From contig JBAIAC010000018.1 of assembly GCA_037349315.1 (NCBI GenBank), forward strand, positions 6,324,001 to 6,388,000: 64,000 nucleotides of DNA. Reading direction: 5' to 3'. Of this stretch, positions 23,941 through 35,340 are shown one piece after another; position 1 is the stretch's first letter; each line of letters begins with the position of its first letter. The notes beneath the pieces were generated by a model, which was not told the origin of the DNA, did not search any database, and worked only from the letters and a program-made list of their open reading frames with translations. This stretch comes from Chelydra serpentina. Taxonomy: Eukaryota; Chordata; Testudines; Chelydridae. Position numbers and translations under genes: made by a program.

Positions 23941-24989
23941 TTGGTATGTAACCTATCACTTAAATCAGCCTCTGTACTAGGTGATTGGCGGATAGCTAAT
24001 GTGACACCAATTTTTAAAAAAGTCTCCAGAGGCAATCCCAGACCAGTGAGTACCAGAGTACTAACCGGAGTACCAGATAACTTGTTTGAAATGATAGTAA
24101 AGAGGAGAATTATCAGACACATAAATGAACATACTTTGTTGAGCAAGAGTCAACATGGCTTTTGTAAAAGGAAATGATGCCTCACCAATCTATTAGAATT
24201 CTCTGAGGGGGTAAACAAACATATAGACAAGGCTAATCCCACTGGATATAGTGTACTTGGATTTTCATAAAGCCTTTGACAAGGTCCCTCACCACAGGCT
24301 CTTATGAAAACTAAGCAGTCATGGGATAAGAGGGACCATCCTCCTCTCATGGATCAGTAACTGGTGAAGAGATAATAAACAAAGGGTAGGAATAAATGGA
24401 GGAAGTAAATAGCACCTCTGAAGGATTTGTACTGAGACCAGTGCTATTCAACATATTCATAAATGATCTGGAAAAAATGGGTAAACAGATATCAAAGTCT
24501 GCAGAGGATATAAAATTACTCAAGATAGTTAAGTCTACAACTAACTGCAAAGAGTTATAAGGGGATCTCCCAAAACTGGGTGAAGTGGGTAAGAAAATGG
24601 CAGATGAAATTCATCGTTGATAAATGCAAAGTAATGCACATTGAAAAACATCCCAACTATACAAAATGATTGGATCTACATTAGCTGTTACCATTCAAGA
24701 ACGAGATCTTGGAGTCATTGTGGATTATCCTCTGAAACCATCTGCTCAATATGCAGTGGCAGTCAAAAATAAACAAAACTACACACACACACACAAAACC
24801 CCAAAACCAACACTGTTAGGAACCATTAGGAAAGGGATAAAAAATAAGACAGTAAATATCATAATGCTACTATATCAATCCATGGTACACCCAGACCTTG
24901 AATACTGCATGCTGTTCTGGTCACCCCATCTCAAAAAAAGATATATTAGAATTGGGAAAAGTACAGAGAAGGACAACAAAAATGATTAG
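23941..24989 (+). pseudogene. CR1 reverse transcriptase remnant
   Basis: Readable in pieces only. 23941-24177 encodes DWRIANVTPIFKK, then a block ending HINEHTLLSKSQHGFCKRK, the usual 'QHGF' motif of CR1-type reverse transcriptases. After a frame change, YLDFHKAFDKVPHH follows. 24666-24989 encodes the ERDLGVIVD and MVHPDLEYCMLFWSPHLKK blocks seen downstream of the RT core. I did not see an intact YxDD active-site box; it appears lost in the damaged stretch around 24480-24660. Confidence 0.75.
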
Positions 24990-25801
24990 TGGTATGGGAC
25001 AGCTTCCATATGAGGAGAAATTAAAGACCAGGACTGTTCAGCTTAGAAAACAGACAACTAAGTGGTGATATCATAGAGATCTATTAAATCATTAATGGTG
25101 TAGAGAAAGTGAATAAGGAAGGGTTACTTATCCCTTCACATAACACAAAAAACAGGGGTTACTCAAGAACACACATTAAATTAAAACAGATATAAGGAGG
25201 AAATACTTCTTCACACAATGTACAGTCAACCTGTAGAACTCACTGCCAGGAGATGTTGTGAAGACCAAAAGCATAACTGGGTTCAAAAATGAATGAGATG
25301 GCTTCATGGAGAATAGGTCCATCAATGGCTATTAGCCAAGATGGCAGGGATGCAAACCCATACTCCCAGTGTCTGTAAACCTCTGACTGCCAGAAGTTGG
25401 GACTGAACGACGGGGGATGGATCACAGATAAATTGCCCTGTTCTGTTCATTCCCTCTGAAGTATCTGACACCAGCCACTGTTGGAAGACAGGATACGGGG
25501 CTAGAAGGACCATCGGTCTAACCCTGTGTGGCCATTCTCATGTAAACCTCCCCATTGACGGCCCATACCCCCTCCTAGCCCTTAGGATGGGGAGAGCTGC
25601 CCTTCTATACTTCTCTATTCCCTTCCCTTATTACTATCATATCTCACTCTCTCCATGCTCCATCCAGTCTTCTGCCTCACTCACATTCTTCCTCCAGTCT
25701 TCCTGAGTGTCTCCTGTCCCATACTTGCATCTCATATTTTCCCTCCTTTCCCCTTCACAGTTTCCTTCCATCACATTTTCCTCTTCTGTTATCCCCTATT
25801 C

Positions 25802-26109
25802 CAGTATTGCCAACCCCAAATATTCTAACATCATGTGTCAGGTCTACCAAAAATCAGGAGATTTTTAAACCAATCGTGAGATTTCAAAAATCATATATTT
25901 TGTCTTATTGTCAGTTGCCTGCTGGTGTGCGATGTTTTAGGGTTCACATTTTCAAGCTTTTCTCTGAACCATGAGGGCTAGAAACTTACTTTCTTTTTAT
26001 ACGAAAGCTAAGATTCACAGTTAAACATGATTCCAGATGCCGAGACCTTAAGAAAAAAACATCAAATATTCAGAAACTCACAATAAAATTGTGAGCATTG
26101 GCAATACTG
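25802..26109. mobile_element. TIR DNA element, CAGTATTGCCAA ends
   Basis: Perfect 12-bp inverted ends CAGTATTGCCAA / TTGGCAATACTG, 308 bp apart, with an AT-rich interior. I see no convincing flanking duplication. Confidence 0.7.
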
Positions 26110-28241
26110 CAATCCCACTGATACCATCTCAGTCTCCTGCACCTCTTCGGTCTACTTCCAGTTCCTCATATTCCCAGGCATCCCTCAGACTCCCTCTTGC
26201 TTTCCTCACATTCACCTACACCCCATTCTCCCTTCTGCATCCCCCCACATTCCCCAGTTGCTGCTCTGCTCCCTTTATTCCCCTGCACACCTTAGTTTCT
26301 TTCCTGCCCCCTACATTCCCTTGTCTGTTCATAGGTTCCTACCCCTAATGCACAAAGGAAATATGGAATCCATGTTGGTGTGGTACAATACAAAGATTGT
26401 ATCAGTATAAATTTGGGTTGGTCTGAGTAATCAAAAGTGGTAAAGCTATGATTGTATTATGCAGGTTATTCCAAATGGGCATCAATCCAACTTTATACCA
26501 CATCCCACTGCAATCTATTCTGCATGTACCTCACATATTAGAGAAAAACTACTTTAGAAGTGTTTTACATAATTTATTAATAATATATTGGGACTATTTT
26601 TGTATACCTCTATTGATAAAATTAGGTCCTTTTGTTACCATAAATCCAATAGGTCTCATATAGAGCAATAAAATCTTCTAAAACAGCCTTCAAGAGCATT
26701 TCTATATTGAAAAATGTAAAATTAAATGTCTAATATCTTGAGACTGTCCAGGTCTAGAAGTGAGCACTGTGTTGCTCATTGCAAAGATGAGAAACTCCTC
26801 TTTTTGGTAGTAAAAAGCTTCCATATCTGTTCCTACAAGCTTGCGAGATAACAGTCTTTAATAAAGATGTGGCATTTTTAGGTACAGAAGAATCTATCAC
26901 TGGTTCTTGCCTGTCCTGAAGTCCTGAGCAGGTGTCACTATTTTGATGAGAGTATGTGGGAAGGGGGAGACAACAGGGAAATATCACATTTGGAGGAAAA
27001 CAAAAACATTTCTCTGGCCAGTGGATTTTTTTTAACGGCAGCTCTTTGGAATGTCTGAATAAGTGCTTATGAAGGTAGATTAGTGGGCAGAGAGTGGGTG
27101 ATGTGGTCAAAGGTGCATGATACATTCATTTATCAAATGGCTATACAATTTATCATAAAGTTCTACAATTTACCACATGGATATCAACTTTATATGTGTT
27201 CTGAACACCTGCTGAGACCAACAGTAAGACCAGGGCACAAAAGAGTGTGCAATACATCCTGCAAATTTTGTGTACCAAGAGATAAAAATGTGTCACAATA
27301 TGCTTGATTGTATGCAGTAGTAATATTAGTGCATAGCTTTTGCAAAACACTATAAATACAGATAAGTCAAGTCACAAAATGTTAATATATTACTGTCACA
27401 GCACTCTACTAACACCACCTATTGTCACACGTTAGTATTTTTGTAATGCTTCATAGTCAACATGGACGTAAAATGGAATAATGATTACCATAATCTATGT
27501 AATAATTATCTCTAACAGTTTATCCATTCATAGGTTGTCACTGAATGGAAATTAATTAGGGCTGTCAATTAATCACAGTTAACTCACCTGATTAACTCAA
27601 AAAAATTAATCGCGATTAAAAAAATAAATTGCGATTAATTGCAGTTTTAATCGCACTGTTAAACCATAGAATCCCCATTGAAATTTATTAAATATTTTTG
27701 GTTGTTTTTTCTACATTTTCAAATATATTGACTTCAATTACAACACAGAATATAAAGTATACACTATAAAGTGTATGCTTTATATTATAATTTTATTACA
27801 AATATTTGCACTGTAAAAATGATAAACAAAATAAATAGTATTTTTCAATTCACCGCATACAAGTACTGTAGTGCAATCTCTTTATCATGAAAGTGCAACT
27901 TACAAATGTAGGGTTTTTTTGTTACATAATTCACTCAAAAACAAAACAGTGTAAAACTTTAGAGCCTACAAGTCCACTCAGTCCTAATTCTTGTTCAGCC
28001 ACCCACTAAGACAAACAAATTTGTTTACATTTACAGAAGATAATGCTGCCCGCTTCTTATTTACAATGAAAATTTACCTGAAAGTGAGAACAGGCGTTCG
28101 CATGGCACTTTTGTAGCCAGCATTGCAAGGTGCCAGATATGCTAAACATTCATATGCCCCTTCATGCTTCGGCCACCATTCCAGAGGACATGCTTCCATG
28201 CTGATGAGGCTTGTTAAAAAAATGATGCGTTAATTAAATTT

Positions 28242-28613
28242 GTGATTGAATTCCTCGAGGAAAAATTGTATGACTCCTGCTCTGTTTTACCCACATTATG
28301 CCATATATTTCATGTTACAGCAGTCTCGGATGATGACCCAGCACATGTTGTTCATTTTAAGAACACTTTCACTGTAGATTTGACAAAATGCAAAGAAGAT
28401 ACCAATGTGAGATTTCTAAGGATAGATACAGCACTCGACCCAAGGTTTAAGAATCTGAAGTGCCATCCAAAATCTGAGAGGGACGAAGTGTGGAGCATGC
28501 TTTTAGTCATCTTAAAAGAGCAACACTCTGATGCGGAAACTATAGAACCCGAACCACCAAAAAAGAAAATCAATCTTCTAGTGGTGGCAGACTCAGAGTC
28601 AGACATCATCTGA
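28242..28613 (+). pseudogene. hAT transposase fragment, C-terminal core
   Basis: Encodes 123 residues with the hAT-family block ALDPRFKNLKCHPKSERDEVW, then an acidic/basic linker with a KKK cluster. It stops at a TGA just after SESDII. The text resumes in another frame (SDADDENEHALVCTVLNRYSAE), so a frameshift rather than a natural end explains the stop. The N-terminal BED zinc finger and most of the RNase-H-like catalytic domain are absent. ZBED-type host genes arose from this superfamily, but nothing suggests domestication here. Confidence 0.8.
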
Positions 28614-28691
28614 CGCAGATGATGAAAATGAACATGCATTGGTCTGCACTGTTTTGAATCGTTATTCAGCAGAACCCGTCAAGTCATCAGC

Positions 28692-28904
28692 ATGGACGCA
28701 TGTCCTCTGGAATGGTGGTTGAAGCATGAAGGGACATATGAATCTTTAGTGCATCTGGCACGTAAATATCTTGCGATGCCGGCTACAACAGTTCCATGCG
28801 AACGCCTGTTCTTACTTTCAGGTGACATTGTAAACAAGAAGTGGGCAGCATTATCTCCTGCAAATGTAAACAAACTGGTTTGTCTGAGTGATTGGCTGAA
28901 CTAG
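28692..28904 (+). pseudogene. hAT C-terminal dimerisation domain remnant
   Basis: Encodes 70 residues matching the hATC domain: PLEWWLKHEGTYESL, LARKYLAMPATTVPCERLF, SGDIVNKKWAALSPANV, ending DWLN at a TAG. Known role: this domain dimerises hAT transposases. It is the best-preserved coding text in the element, and a decayed antisense duplicate lies in the left arm near 28000-28200. Confidence 0.85.
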
Positions 28905-29699
28905 AAGTAGGACTGAGTGGACTTGTAGGCGCTAAAGTTCTACATTGTTTTATTTTTGAATGCAGGGGGTTTTGTACATAATTCTACATTTGTAAGTTGA
29001 ACTTTCATGATAAAGAGACTGCACTACAGTACTTGTAATGAGGGGATTGAAAAATACAATGTCTTTTGTTTTTTTACAGTGCAAATATTTGTAATAAAAA
29101 ATAAATATAAAGTGAGTACTGTACATTTTGTATTGTGTTGTAACTGAAATCAATATATTTGAAAATGTTGAAAACATCCAAAAATATTTAAATACATGGT
29201 ATAAATAAATGGTATTCTATTGTTTAACAGCGCGATTAATCACAATTAATTTTTTTAATCTCGACAGCCCTAAAATTAATCAAACTTTTAAAAAATAAGC
29301 ATGTTACCAATTTCAGTGACAGGCTCATATTACCATATTTAATTTGCCTTCTAAGACTGGAATAGTTCTATAAGCAACTGTACTTTTAAATTAACTAAAA
29401 CATTTTATATTGTCCCAGCATTAGAGCAGTTGAAGAAGAGTTTGGGATTACTATGGTGCGTTGATTCCTCACCCAGCAAAAAATGGACATGTGCGAACTT
29501 AAGATATCCTTTTACAATATGTACACAATTTCTGTTCAGCCTGAACAGAGGGATCAGACTGCAAAAACAGCAGAACAACAGCATCTACGTGGGTAATTCA
29601 GCTTTCAGAATGGAGCATCATAATAAGCAAAAACTCCCCCTGTGCAAACTGCCAAAACCCACAACCAGGTGTCCAGCAACAGTGGGTGCAGCAGGGGAG

Positions 29700-30060
29700 G
29701 CTAAGCCTTCCCTGGCCAATTATACCCACCACCTATGTTCCCGATGCTGTGTTCCAGTTGACTAATAAACTCTCCTCGGTTTTGAAAAGGCTTCCTGGTG
29801 TCACTGCAAACAGTTGCAGAGGTGCATTGGTCCCTGCAGACTGTAAAAGTCTCAGACCAGGAGTCGGTCTCAGTTGGACTCTCTGGGAAGAGTGCATGGT
29901 GTGAAATAGGAGTGTGGGAGCCCGGGGCTCCCTTTTGGAGCCATTGAGGCTGCTTGGCCTACCCTTAAGGAAGAGTGGGACCCCTGGGGGCTCTGACACA
30001 CTGAAGGAGCTCCTCTAAGGGACTGCTTAAAAGCAGAGGCATAGGACAGATCTTGTGAAT
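29700..30060 (+). mobile_element. LTR-like fragment of a retrovirus-like element
   Basis: Contains 'actaataaactctcctcgg', then 'ttcctggtgtcactgcaaac', 'gtcggtctcagttggactct' and 'gtgcatggtgtgaaatagga', in an order I recall from turtle ERV LTR R-U5 and leader regions. No second LTR or coding remnant is seen. The left edge may extend to about 29430. Confidence 0.4.
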
Positions 30061-30109
30061 CTATGACAGAAGGTATTTATACACTGCAATCAAATCAGCT
30101 CTCAGTCTT

Positions 30110-30570
30110 CTTTTTGATGAGATAAACCAATTGTGTTCTTTAAGTCTCTCAGTGTAAGGTTTTGTGGTTTTGAGTTCTCAAACCATGTTTGTGGCTCTTT
30201 TCTAATGTTTCAATATCCTTTCTAAAATGTGGACACTAGAACTGAATGCGGGATTCTAGTCACAATGTCACCAGTGCCTTATACAGAGGTAAAAATCACC
30301 TCCTGACCCTTACTAACTTCTCCCATTTGTACATCCAACTTCCCCCATTCGTACATCCAAGGATCACATTAGCCATTTTGGTCACAACATTGCACTGCGT
30401 GTGCATGTTCAGTTGCTTGTCCACTATGACCCCTAAATTCTTTCCAGAGCCCCTGCTTTCCAGGATACAGTCCTCTACCCCAGTCTGGAGATACGGCCTA
30501 CATTCTTTGTTCCTAGCTGTATACTGCATGTGGCTGTATCAAAATGCATTTTGTTTTAATGGGCTTGTGA
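30110..30570 (-). mobile_element. CR1 LINE fragment
   Basis: In inverse orientation it reads through the CR1 pattern 'ctagaattccg...', 'gtggacaagcaactga', 'aatgctaatgtgatcc' (about 30360-30380) to 'ccacattttagaaaggatat' and 'gatttgattgcagtgtat'. The extreme 3' end is missing. A local duplication of 'cccatttgtacatccaactt' / 'cccattcgtacatccaagg' occurs at about 30327-30362. Confidence 0.7.
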
Positions 30571-32312
30571 TGAAGCTGAGAAACCCCACACCAGCATGAA
30601 AAGGGTTAGAGAGAGCCTAGGGGACCAGCTCGGCATGCCCCGCTAGACATGCAGACAATGCCAGGACAGGACAGAGAAGAAAAGGAGAGAACCTGGCTCA
30701 ATTCAGGAGCCTGGCTCAATTCAGGTGAAGAGGCAGGAGCTAGTTGCATCCCTAAACTAGGGAAGCATCACTAGGAGCCGACAGCCACTGGGGAAGAAGC
30801 ACTGTGTCCCTGACCAAGGGAGACTGCTGAGGAGACTGCGGAGCGCCCAGCAGAGAGTGAACTGTGATACTGAACTAGAGACGTGTTGTGGGGTTAGTCC
30901 CCTCCAATCTTACTGATGCAGCCCTGCCCACGAGGACCTGCAGGATGCCCCAAAAGGTCCATAAGGGGACGCTGTTGAGTTAAGCCACTACAGCCTGTTT
31001 GGACTATAGCAGCCATACCCCAAACTGAAGAGATCGAGATAGGAAGTAGCCAAGGACGGTGGATTTAGGCCTGGTCCACACTACAGCATTAGGTCGACAT
31101 TTATGTCAGTGTAACCACTTTCCAAACAAGCTGGTAATGTCACCTGTTTTTAATCAGGTACACCTATAATCCTGAGAACCATTTAGTTTTCTACAGTGGC
31201 CACTAATGTGGCACCAGATTCACTGTTGATGTAAATAGTTGCAACTATATTGACCTCAGTGAAGTTGTGTCCAGTTATTATCCCAATGGCAAAATTTGAC
31301 CTAAGCTTTCCATAAGAGGAACTCAGGTTTCTCCACCCCATTGACAGATACCATTTATATGTAATGTTCTTGCTGATACTTGTTAGTGAGTTTCTAGAGG
31401 GTGTAGGAAGTATTTTTCCAGCGTGCTGCTAAGATCTCCCCCACACTCGACCCTAGCCTCTTTCTGCCCTTGCAATGCGGTATAATAGTGTTTTCCCTTA
31501 AGGCTACCCCATGAAGCCATAACCTGAGAATCCCAGCTGGCAGAATCAATCAGCACTACATAAGCTATTAACGAAGTTCTGGAGCTCTGAGAATACACAA
31601 TACAGGACCTGTTCCTGGGTGTGCCTTGTTTTGCTTCCTCTGAGAGAATACACATCCTGAGCTCTCGTTTTCTCTGCATAAAGTGGAAACTGTGGCTCAT
31701 CTTTGGTTACTGAATACTGTGTTTTGACATAGGTATCTGTTTTGTCCTTTGCCCTTTAAACCACAGTAATAGTAGGAAGGAACCATCTGGGTACAGAGGG
31801 GTCTGGAATAACCAGTTTAATAAATATATACCACATTCAAGCCCTAGCTACGCACCTACACTACTTCTCTGGCAGTGGTCTGGTTTCTGGAACACAGAAG
31901 ACAGTGAGGGCTGTTAGGGAGTTCACAAACTATTTAAAGGGATACTACTTTAATTCCACGAATAATACCACTTACACACTGCATACTCCTCTCCTTTTAA
32001 TGTAAAGGACACTTTTTTTAAAAGTTACAAATGCATTACTATAATTAAATATACTGCAGGCTACCAATTATGACTGGGAGATGGTTAACTATTTCTGTCT
32101 GGATAGTATCAGGTAGGTATCACAACAACATCTGGAAGAGTATCTGTACTTTCTGGTGTGGCTATATCAGCAACATCCTCCAGCTGTGTAGTATTAGGGT
32201 CACTTGTAGAAGAAACAGGGACATGAGGGACACTGTCTGCAACTGTACTGTAGGCTTTGTATTTTCACTAAGCACCACTGGTATAGAACATCCCACTGAA
32301 CTTTTGTTCGAA

Positions 32313-32349
32313 TGCTGATGACCTCTTGAGGTCTCTTCCAATGATTCTA
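32313..32349 (+). mobile_element. CR1 3' tip fragment
   Basis: 'gacctcttgaggtctcttcc' followed by 'aatgattctatgac' is the typical CR1 3' end with one terminal octamer-like unit. Confidence 0.6.
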
Positions 32350-32540
32350 TGACTCTTCTATGTCTTCTCCATGACATGTTGGGTGCCATTTCTATCCTAT
32401 AAGATAGAGGACCAGTCTGTGATGTAATCACTTCAGGTTTCCGTGCATTTTCTCAGTAGTCTCTTCCTAAGACATTTTGCTCCCAGATGAAAACAGCACT
32501 GTCAAGTGTGACTCTTTGGTCATTTGATCGCACTGTTTCT

Positions 32541-32628
32541 CCACTAAAAAGAAAATAAGAAAAGGAATACTTGTGGCACCTTAGAGACTAACAAATTTAT
32601 TTCACACAGCTACCCCTCTGATACTTGA
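32541..32628. mobile_element. Short Penelope-derived inverted end pair
   Basis: It begins with the inverted family tail 'acttgtggcaccttagagac' in plus orientation, then switches to the alternative terminus 'cacagctacccctctgatac'. The flanks ctgtttctccac and cagtttcttcag match at 9 of 12, a plausible aged target duplication. It splits the gypsy integrase. Confidence 0.6.
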
Positions 32629-33479
32629 CAGTTTCTTCAGAACATCACTAAGTAAATCAGGCTCTAATGAGGGCAGGCCAGACTTTAAATTACATCCCAA
32701 TAGCAGCACTGAAGCTGGCATCTAATTAGTAGTAAGTATGTACTGCATTCCTCTAGGTCAATAGAAAATTCTCAGTCTTGTATTGTAAGCTACTTTTTTC
32801 TGGAGCTATAGCTCAAATCACTCATTTTAATGTCTAGATAAATCTTTTCCCTAATCCATTTAGGGGAAGTTGGTATGGAGATGTGAAACGTTTGATACAT
32901 TTCTTTTGACAAACAATTGACATTTTTCAGACGTGAATTGAGCTCCATCATCACTTACAATCTGAGCAACTGCCATCTATGAAAACAATAGTCTTAACAC
33001 TTCCATTGTCTGCACTGAATTAGTTGAATTCATACAGAATGGGCAGAGACTCCAATCAAAAACATATGTCCCATAAACGGCTCAGCATGGTCTGTAGATT
33101 CGCTGCCATGGAATAGATGAACACTCCCAAGGACGTAACAGAGCCTGCTAAGGCATGTGCTGCATTTGACAACCTGGAGATTGTTTTGCCATTTCCTTTT
33201 ATTTGTGTATCAATCCCAGGCCTCCACTCACAACTCCTAGCCAGGACTTTGATGTTTACAATTCCCAAATGGCCTTTATGTAATTCTTGGTGTACGTGTG
33301 ACTTGAGCTTCCTAGTAATCACCAGTCTCATGCCACACATTTGTCAACCTTGATGTACACTTAAGTTCTCTTCAAGCACAGAAAACTGGAAACAGTTGTT
33401 TATGTACATTAGCCTATCCACTCACTGTATGTCATACACTTTAGCCAGTACTAGATAATTTTTAGTTTCATGTTGTACC

Positions 33480-33598
33480 TAGGGATGCCAACCCTCCAGG
33501 ATTGTCATGGAGTCTCCAGCCATTAATCTTTAATTAAAGATTATGTCATGTGATGAAACCTCCGGGAATACATCCAACCAAAATTAGCAACCCTAGAA
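33480..33598. mobile_element. TIR element, TAGGG(A/T)TGCCAAC family
   Basis: It has 'tagggatgccaaccctccag' at one end and 'aaattagcaaccctagaa' at the other, with a palindromic centre 'aatctttaattaaagatta'. The flanks gttgtacc and cttgtacc (33599-33606) match at 7 of 8. It is nested in the gypsy fossil between RNase H and integrase. Confidence 0.65.
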
Positions 33599-33599
33599 C

Positions 33600-34125
33600 T
33601 TGTACCATGACTTCTGTCACTGTCAAGGGTTCAGTTTCCCATAAAGAACTTACTGTCTGTCTCTGGCTTCCTTGTCGTATTCTTACTTGCCATTGGAAGT
33701 GGCAGGAGAGAACTTAAATCACCAATGGTAAGTACCAAGGATTATCACCAGCCTCTATAACCATGCTGCAGCCATTACCAGCAATCTTTTCTTCCAGTTA
33801 AAGAATTGATGGTTGAGGGTCAATAACCACAGTACCTTTTTTTCACCATACAGATACTGGTGAAACATTTTACCTCTCTGTTTAGTTCCTTTAGTAATTT
33901 GAGCACAGTTACATTCTGCAGAGGTAAGAGATCTAGAATCAGGCCATAGTTATTTCAGGATGATCTTCAATCACATGTGAAAATACTGCTCTTATTCTAT
34001 CTGGGGAAGTGTCACAAACTACCTTTTCAGGAAAAGATGCACTGCCTTTCAGATGCTATTAGCTTCTTGGCCACATCAAAAGCTTTGGTGCACTCTGTGG
34101 ATCAACACTATTTCTGTCCCTTGTG
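33600..34125 (-). pseudogene. Ty3/gypsy RNase H remnant
   Basis: At 33951-34022 the minus strand reads VCDTSPDRIRAVFSHVIED, matching the CDASxxGxGAVLSH start of gypsy RNase H, so the catalytic Asp is still present. SLTSAECNCAQITKGTKQR-type text and FHQYLYGEKKVLWLLTLNHQ (about 33800-33876) follow, equivalent to 'KFHxYLYGxxFxxxTDHKPL'. Stops and one-base shifts separate the blocks. Confidence 0.75.
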
Positions 34126-34129
34126 TTCA

Positions 34130-34720
34130 TTTAGAAATTCATAGATTTTTTTAAAATGCCAGAAGGGACCATTAGATCATCTAACCTGACCTCCTGTATA
34201 TATCACAGGCCATAGAATTTCAGCAGAGTTACCCCTGTATTGAGCCCAATAACTTGTACTTGATTAAAGCACATCTTCCAGAAAAGCATCAAATCTTGGC
34301 TTGAAGACATCAAGAGACATAAGTCACCACTTCCCTGGGTAATTTATTCCAATGGTAAATCGCCCTCATTGGTTTAAAATAAAAATTGTGCCTTATTTCT
34401 AACTGGAATTTGTCTGGCTTCAACTCCCATCCATTGGTTCTTGTTATGCCTTTCTCCATTAGATAAAGGGGCCTTTTAGTGGATGGTATTTTCTCCCCAT
34501 GAAGATACTTCTACACCGTAAGGAAGTCACTTCTCATTATTCTTTTTGATAAGCTAAACAGATGGCGTTCTTTAAGTCTTTCCCTGTAAGATACTTTCTC
34601 CAGCTGTCAAATAACTTTTCTGGCTCTTCTTTGCATCCACTTCTTTTCCCCCACATCCTGTTTAAAATGTGGACACCAGAACTGGACCCTGTATTCCAGT
34701 ATTAAACAGTATAGGATGAG
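34130..34720 (-). mobile_element. CR1 LINE, 5'-truncated
   Basis: The inverse orientation ends at 'aaaaaatctatgaatttc' (34134-34155). Upstream lie the CR1 blocks 'ctaatggtcccttctggc', 'attggaataaattacccag' and 'tctggtgtccacattttaaa'. It is inserted in the gypsy fossil in the same orientation. Confidence 0.8.
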
Positions 34721-34900
34721 CTTTGAAAAAAAAGGAATTGCTCCCTCTTCAAGCACAATTTTGTTCGTTATGTATTAAGATTCTGATACCACCCCGACAA
34801 AATAAGTTGCCTTGTCCAGAAGTTCAGCTAATTATTGTTGAGCGACAGAGTTCATTTGTTTTTTTAAAAACCTGCAGGCATGTTCAGCTTTGCCAGTGTG

Positions 34901-35017
34901 CATAGGTGTTGGAACTAGGGATGCTGCCACATGCCCTGGCTTGAAGTAGTAACAACAACCTAAATATATGGTTCATGCCTTCAGCATCCCCGCTAGAAAA
35001 TTGTTCCAGCACCACTG
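34901..35017. mobile_element. Short TIR element, GGTGTTGGAAC ends
   Basis: 'cataggtgttggaactaggg' at the left mirrors 'ttgttccagcaccactg' at the right. It is nested between the gypsy protease and CR1. No clean duplication. Confidence 0.6.
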
Positions 35018-35099
35018 TCTGTGCGGCTGAATCTCTCTCAGCCTTTTTCTTCCAAAAAATGCAGGACACACTGACTTCACTACACAGAGGTTTAGCATA

Positions 35100-35340
35100 T
35101 GCAGTTTACATTTGCTCTAACACAACTCAGGAGAGTGAGGATTTCCTTTGTATGTGTGTTTAGTAACAGTAGCTGGTCTTCTGCAACTTTTCCTCTTTAA
35201 GTAGTCTGATAATCCTGCTGTGAAATAACAGAACAGCAGACTCTGTATCCAGTTCCATTTTAAGTCTTGCTTCTTCTGTTTGTAAAGAAATTCAAACAAC
35301 TTAGAAGACAATAAACAAAGTGTTAAGTGATTGCAGCAAT
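35100..35340 (-). pseudogene. Ty3/gypsy aspartic protease remnant
   Basis: At about 35230-35265 the minus strand reads MELDTESAV. This is the retropepsin active-site box, with the glycine of the D-T/S-G triad changed to glutamate. Downstream text (DYLKRK, THTYKGNP in neighbouring frames) fits the next protease strands. It directly follows the gag knuckle, as expected. Confidence 0.6.

Larger units (their letters stand above)
21885..25545 (+). mobile_element. Long, degraded CR1 LINE
   Basis: A plus-strand element of about 3.6 kb that can be followed through most of its length despite many frameshifts and stops. Readable blocks: an endonuclease start-like CLYTNARSLN (about 22465), reverse-transcriptase text DWRIANVTPIFKK (about 23980), a YLDFHKAFDKVPHH block (about 24255), an LFNIFINDLEKMGKQ block (about 24445), ERDLGVIVD (about 24700) and MVHPDLEYC (about 24882). 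The 3' end 'ctaaccctgtgtggccattc' closes it near 25545. Known role: the LINE protein nicks DNA and copies its own RNA. This copy is dead. A 123-bp hAT element is nested at 22860-22982. The 5' limit is approximate. Confidence 0.85.
27557..29272 (+). mobile_element. hAT transposon with long inverted arms and partial transposase
   Basis: Seen: ends TAGGGCTGTC / GACAGCCCTA (near-perfect inverted repeats with an ATTAAT-rich subterminal zone). A perfect 8-bp duplication aaattaat lies at 27549-27556 and 29273-29280. The left arm (27557 to about 28211) is a diverged reverse complement of the right arm (about 28678-29272), and a unique centre of about 466 bp lies between them. The right arm and centre encode the C-terminal part of a hAT transposase. 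The left arm carries an antisense copy of the same dimerisation-domain text. Confidence 0.92.
32160..33440 (-). pseudogene. Ty3/gypsy integrase remnant
   Basis: Three parts can be read. First, an N-terminal zinc-binding segment (33180-33310): HQELHKGHLGIVNIKVLARS and WRPGIDTQIK. Second, the core: PFMGHMFLIGVSAHS near 33040-33100, then VSDDGAQFTSEKCQLFVK at 32908-32961, which holds the second catalytic Asp (usual text SDNGAQFTS), then FLLTYRNA-like text near 32760. Third, the C-terminal GPY/F module TSQTGPLSYRIEMAP followed by MSWRRHRRV (about 32340-32431). Several stops, a Penelope insertion at 32541-32628 and a CR1 tip break the frame. Confidence 0.82.

Noticed and set aside
31383..31700. 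105-codon minus-strand frame near the gypsy fossil
   Set aside because: Could belong to the element's 3' flank or LTR, but no matching copy is seen near its 5' side and no domain is visible.
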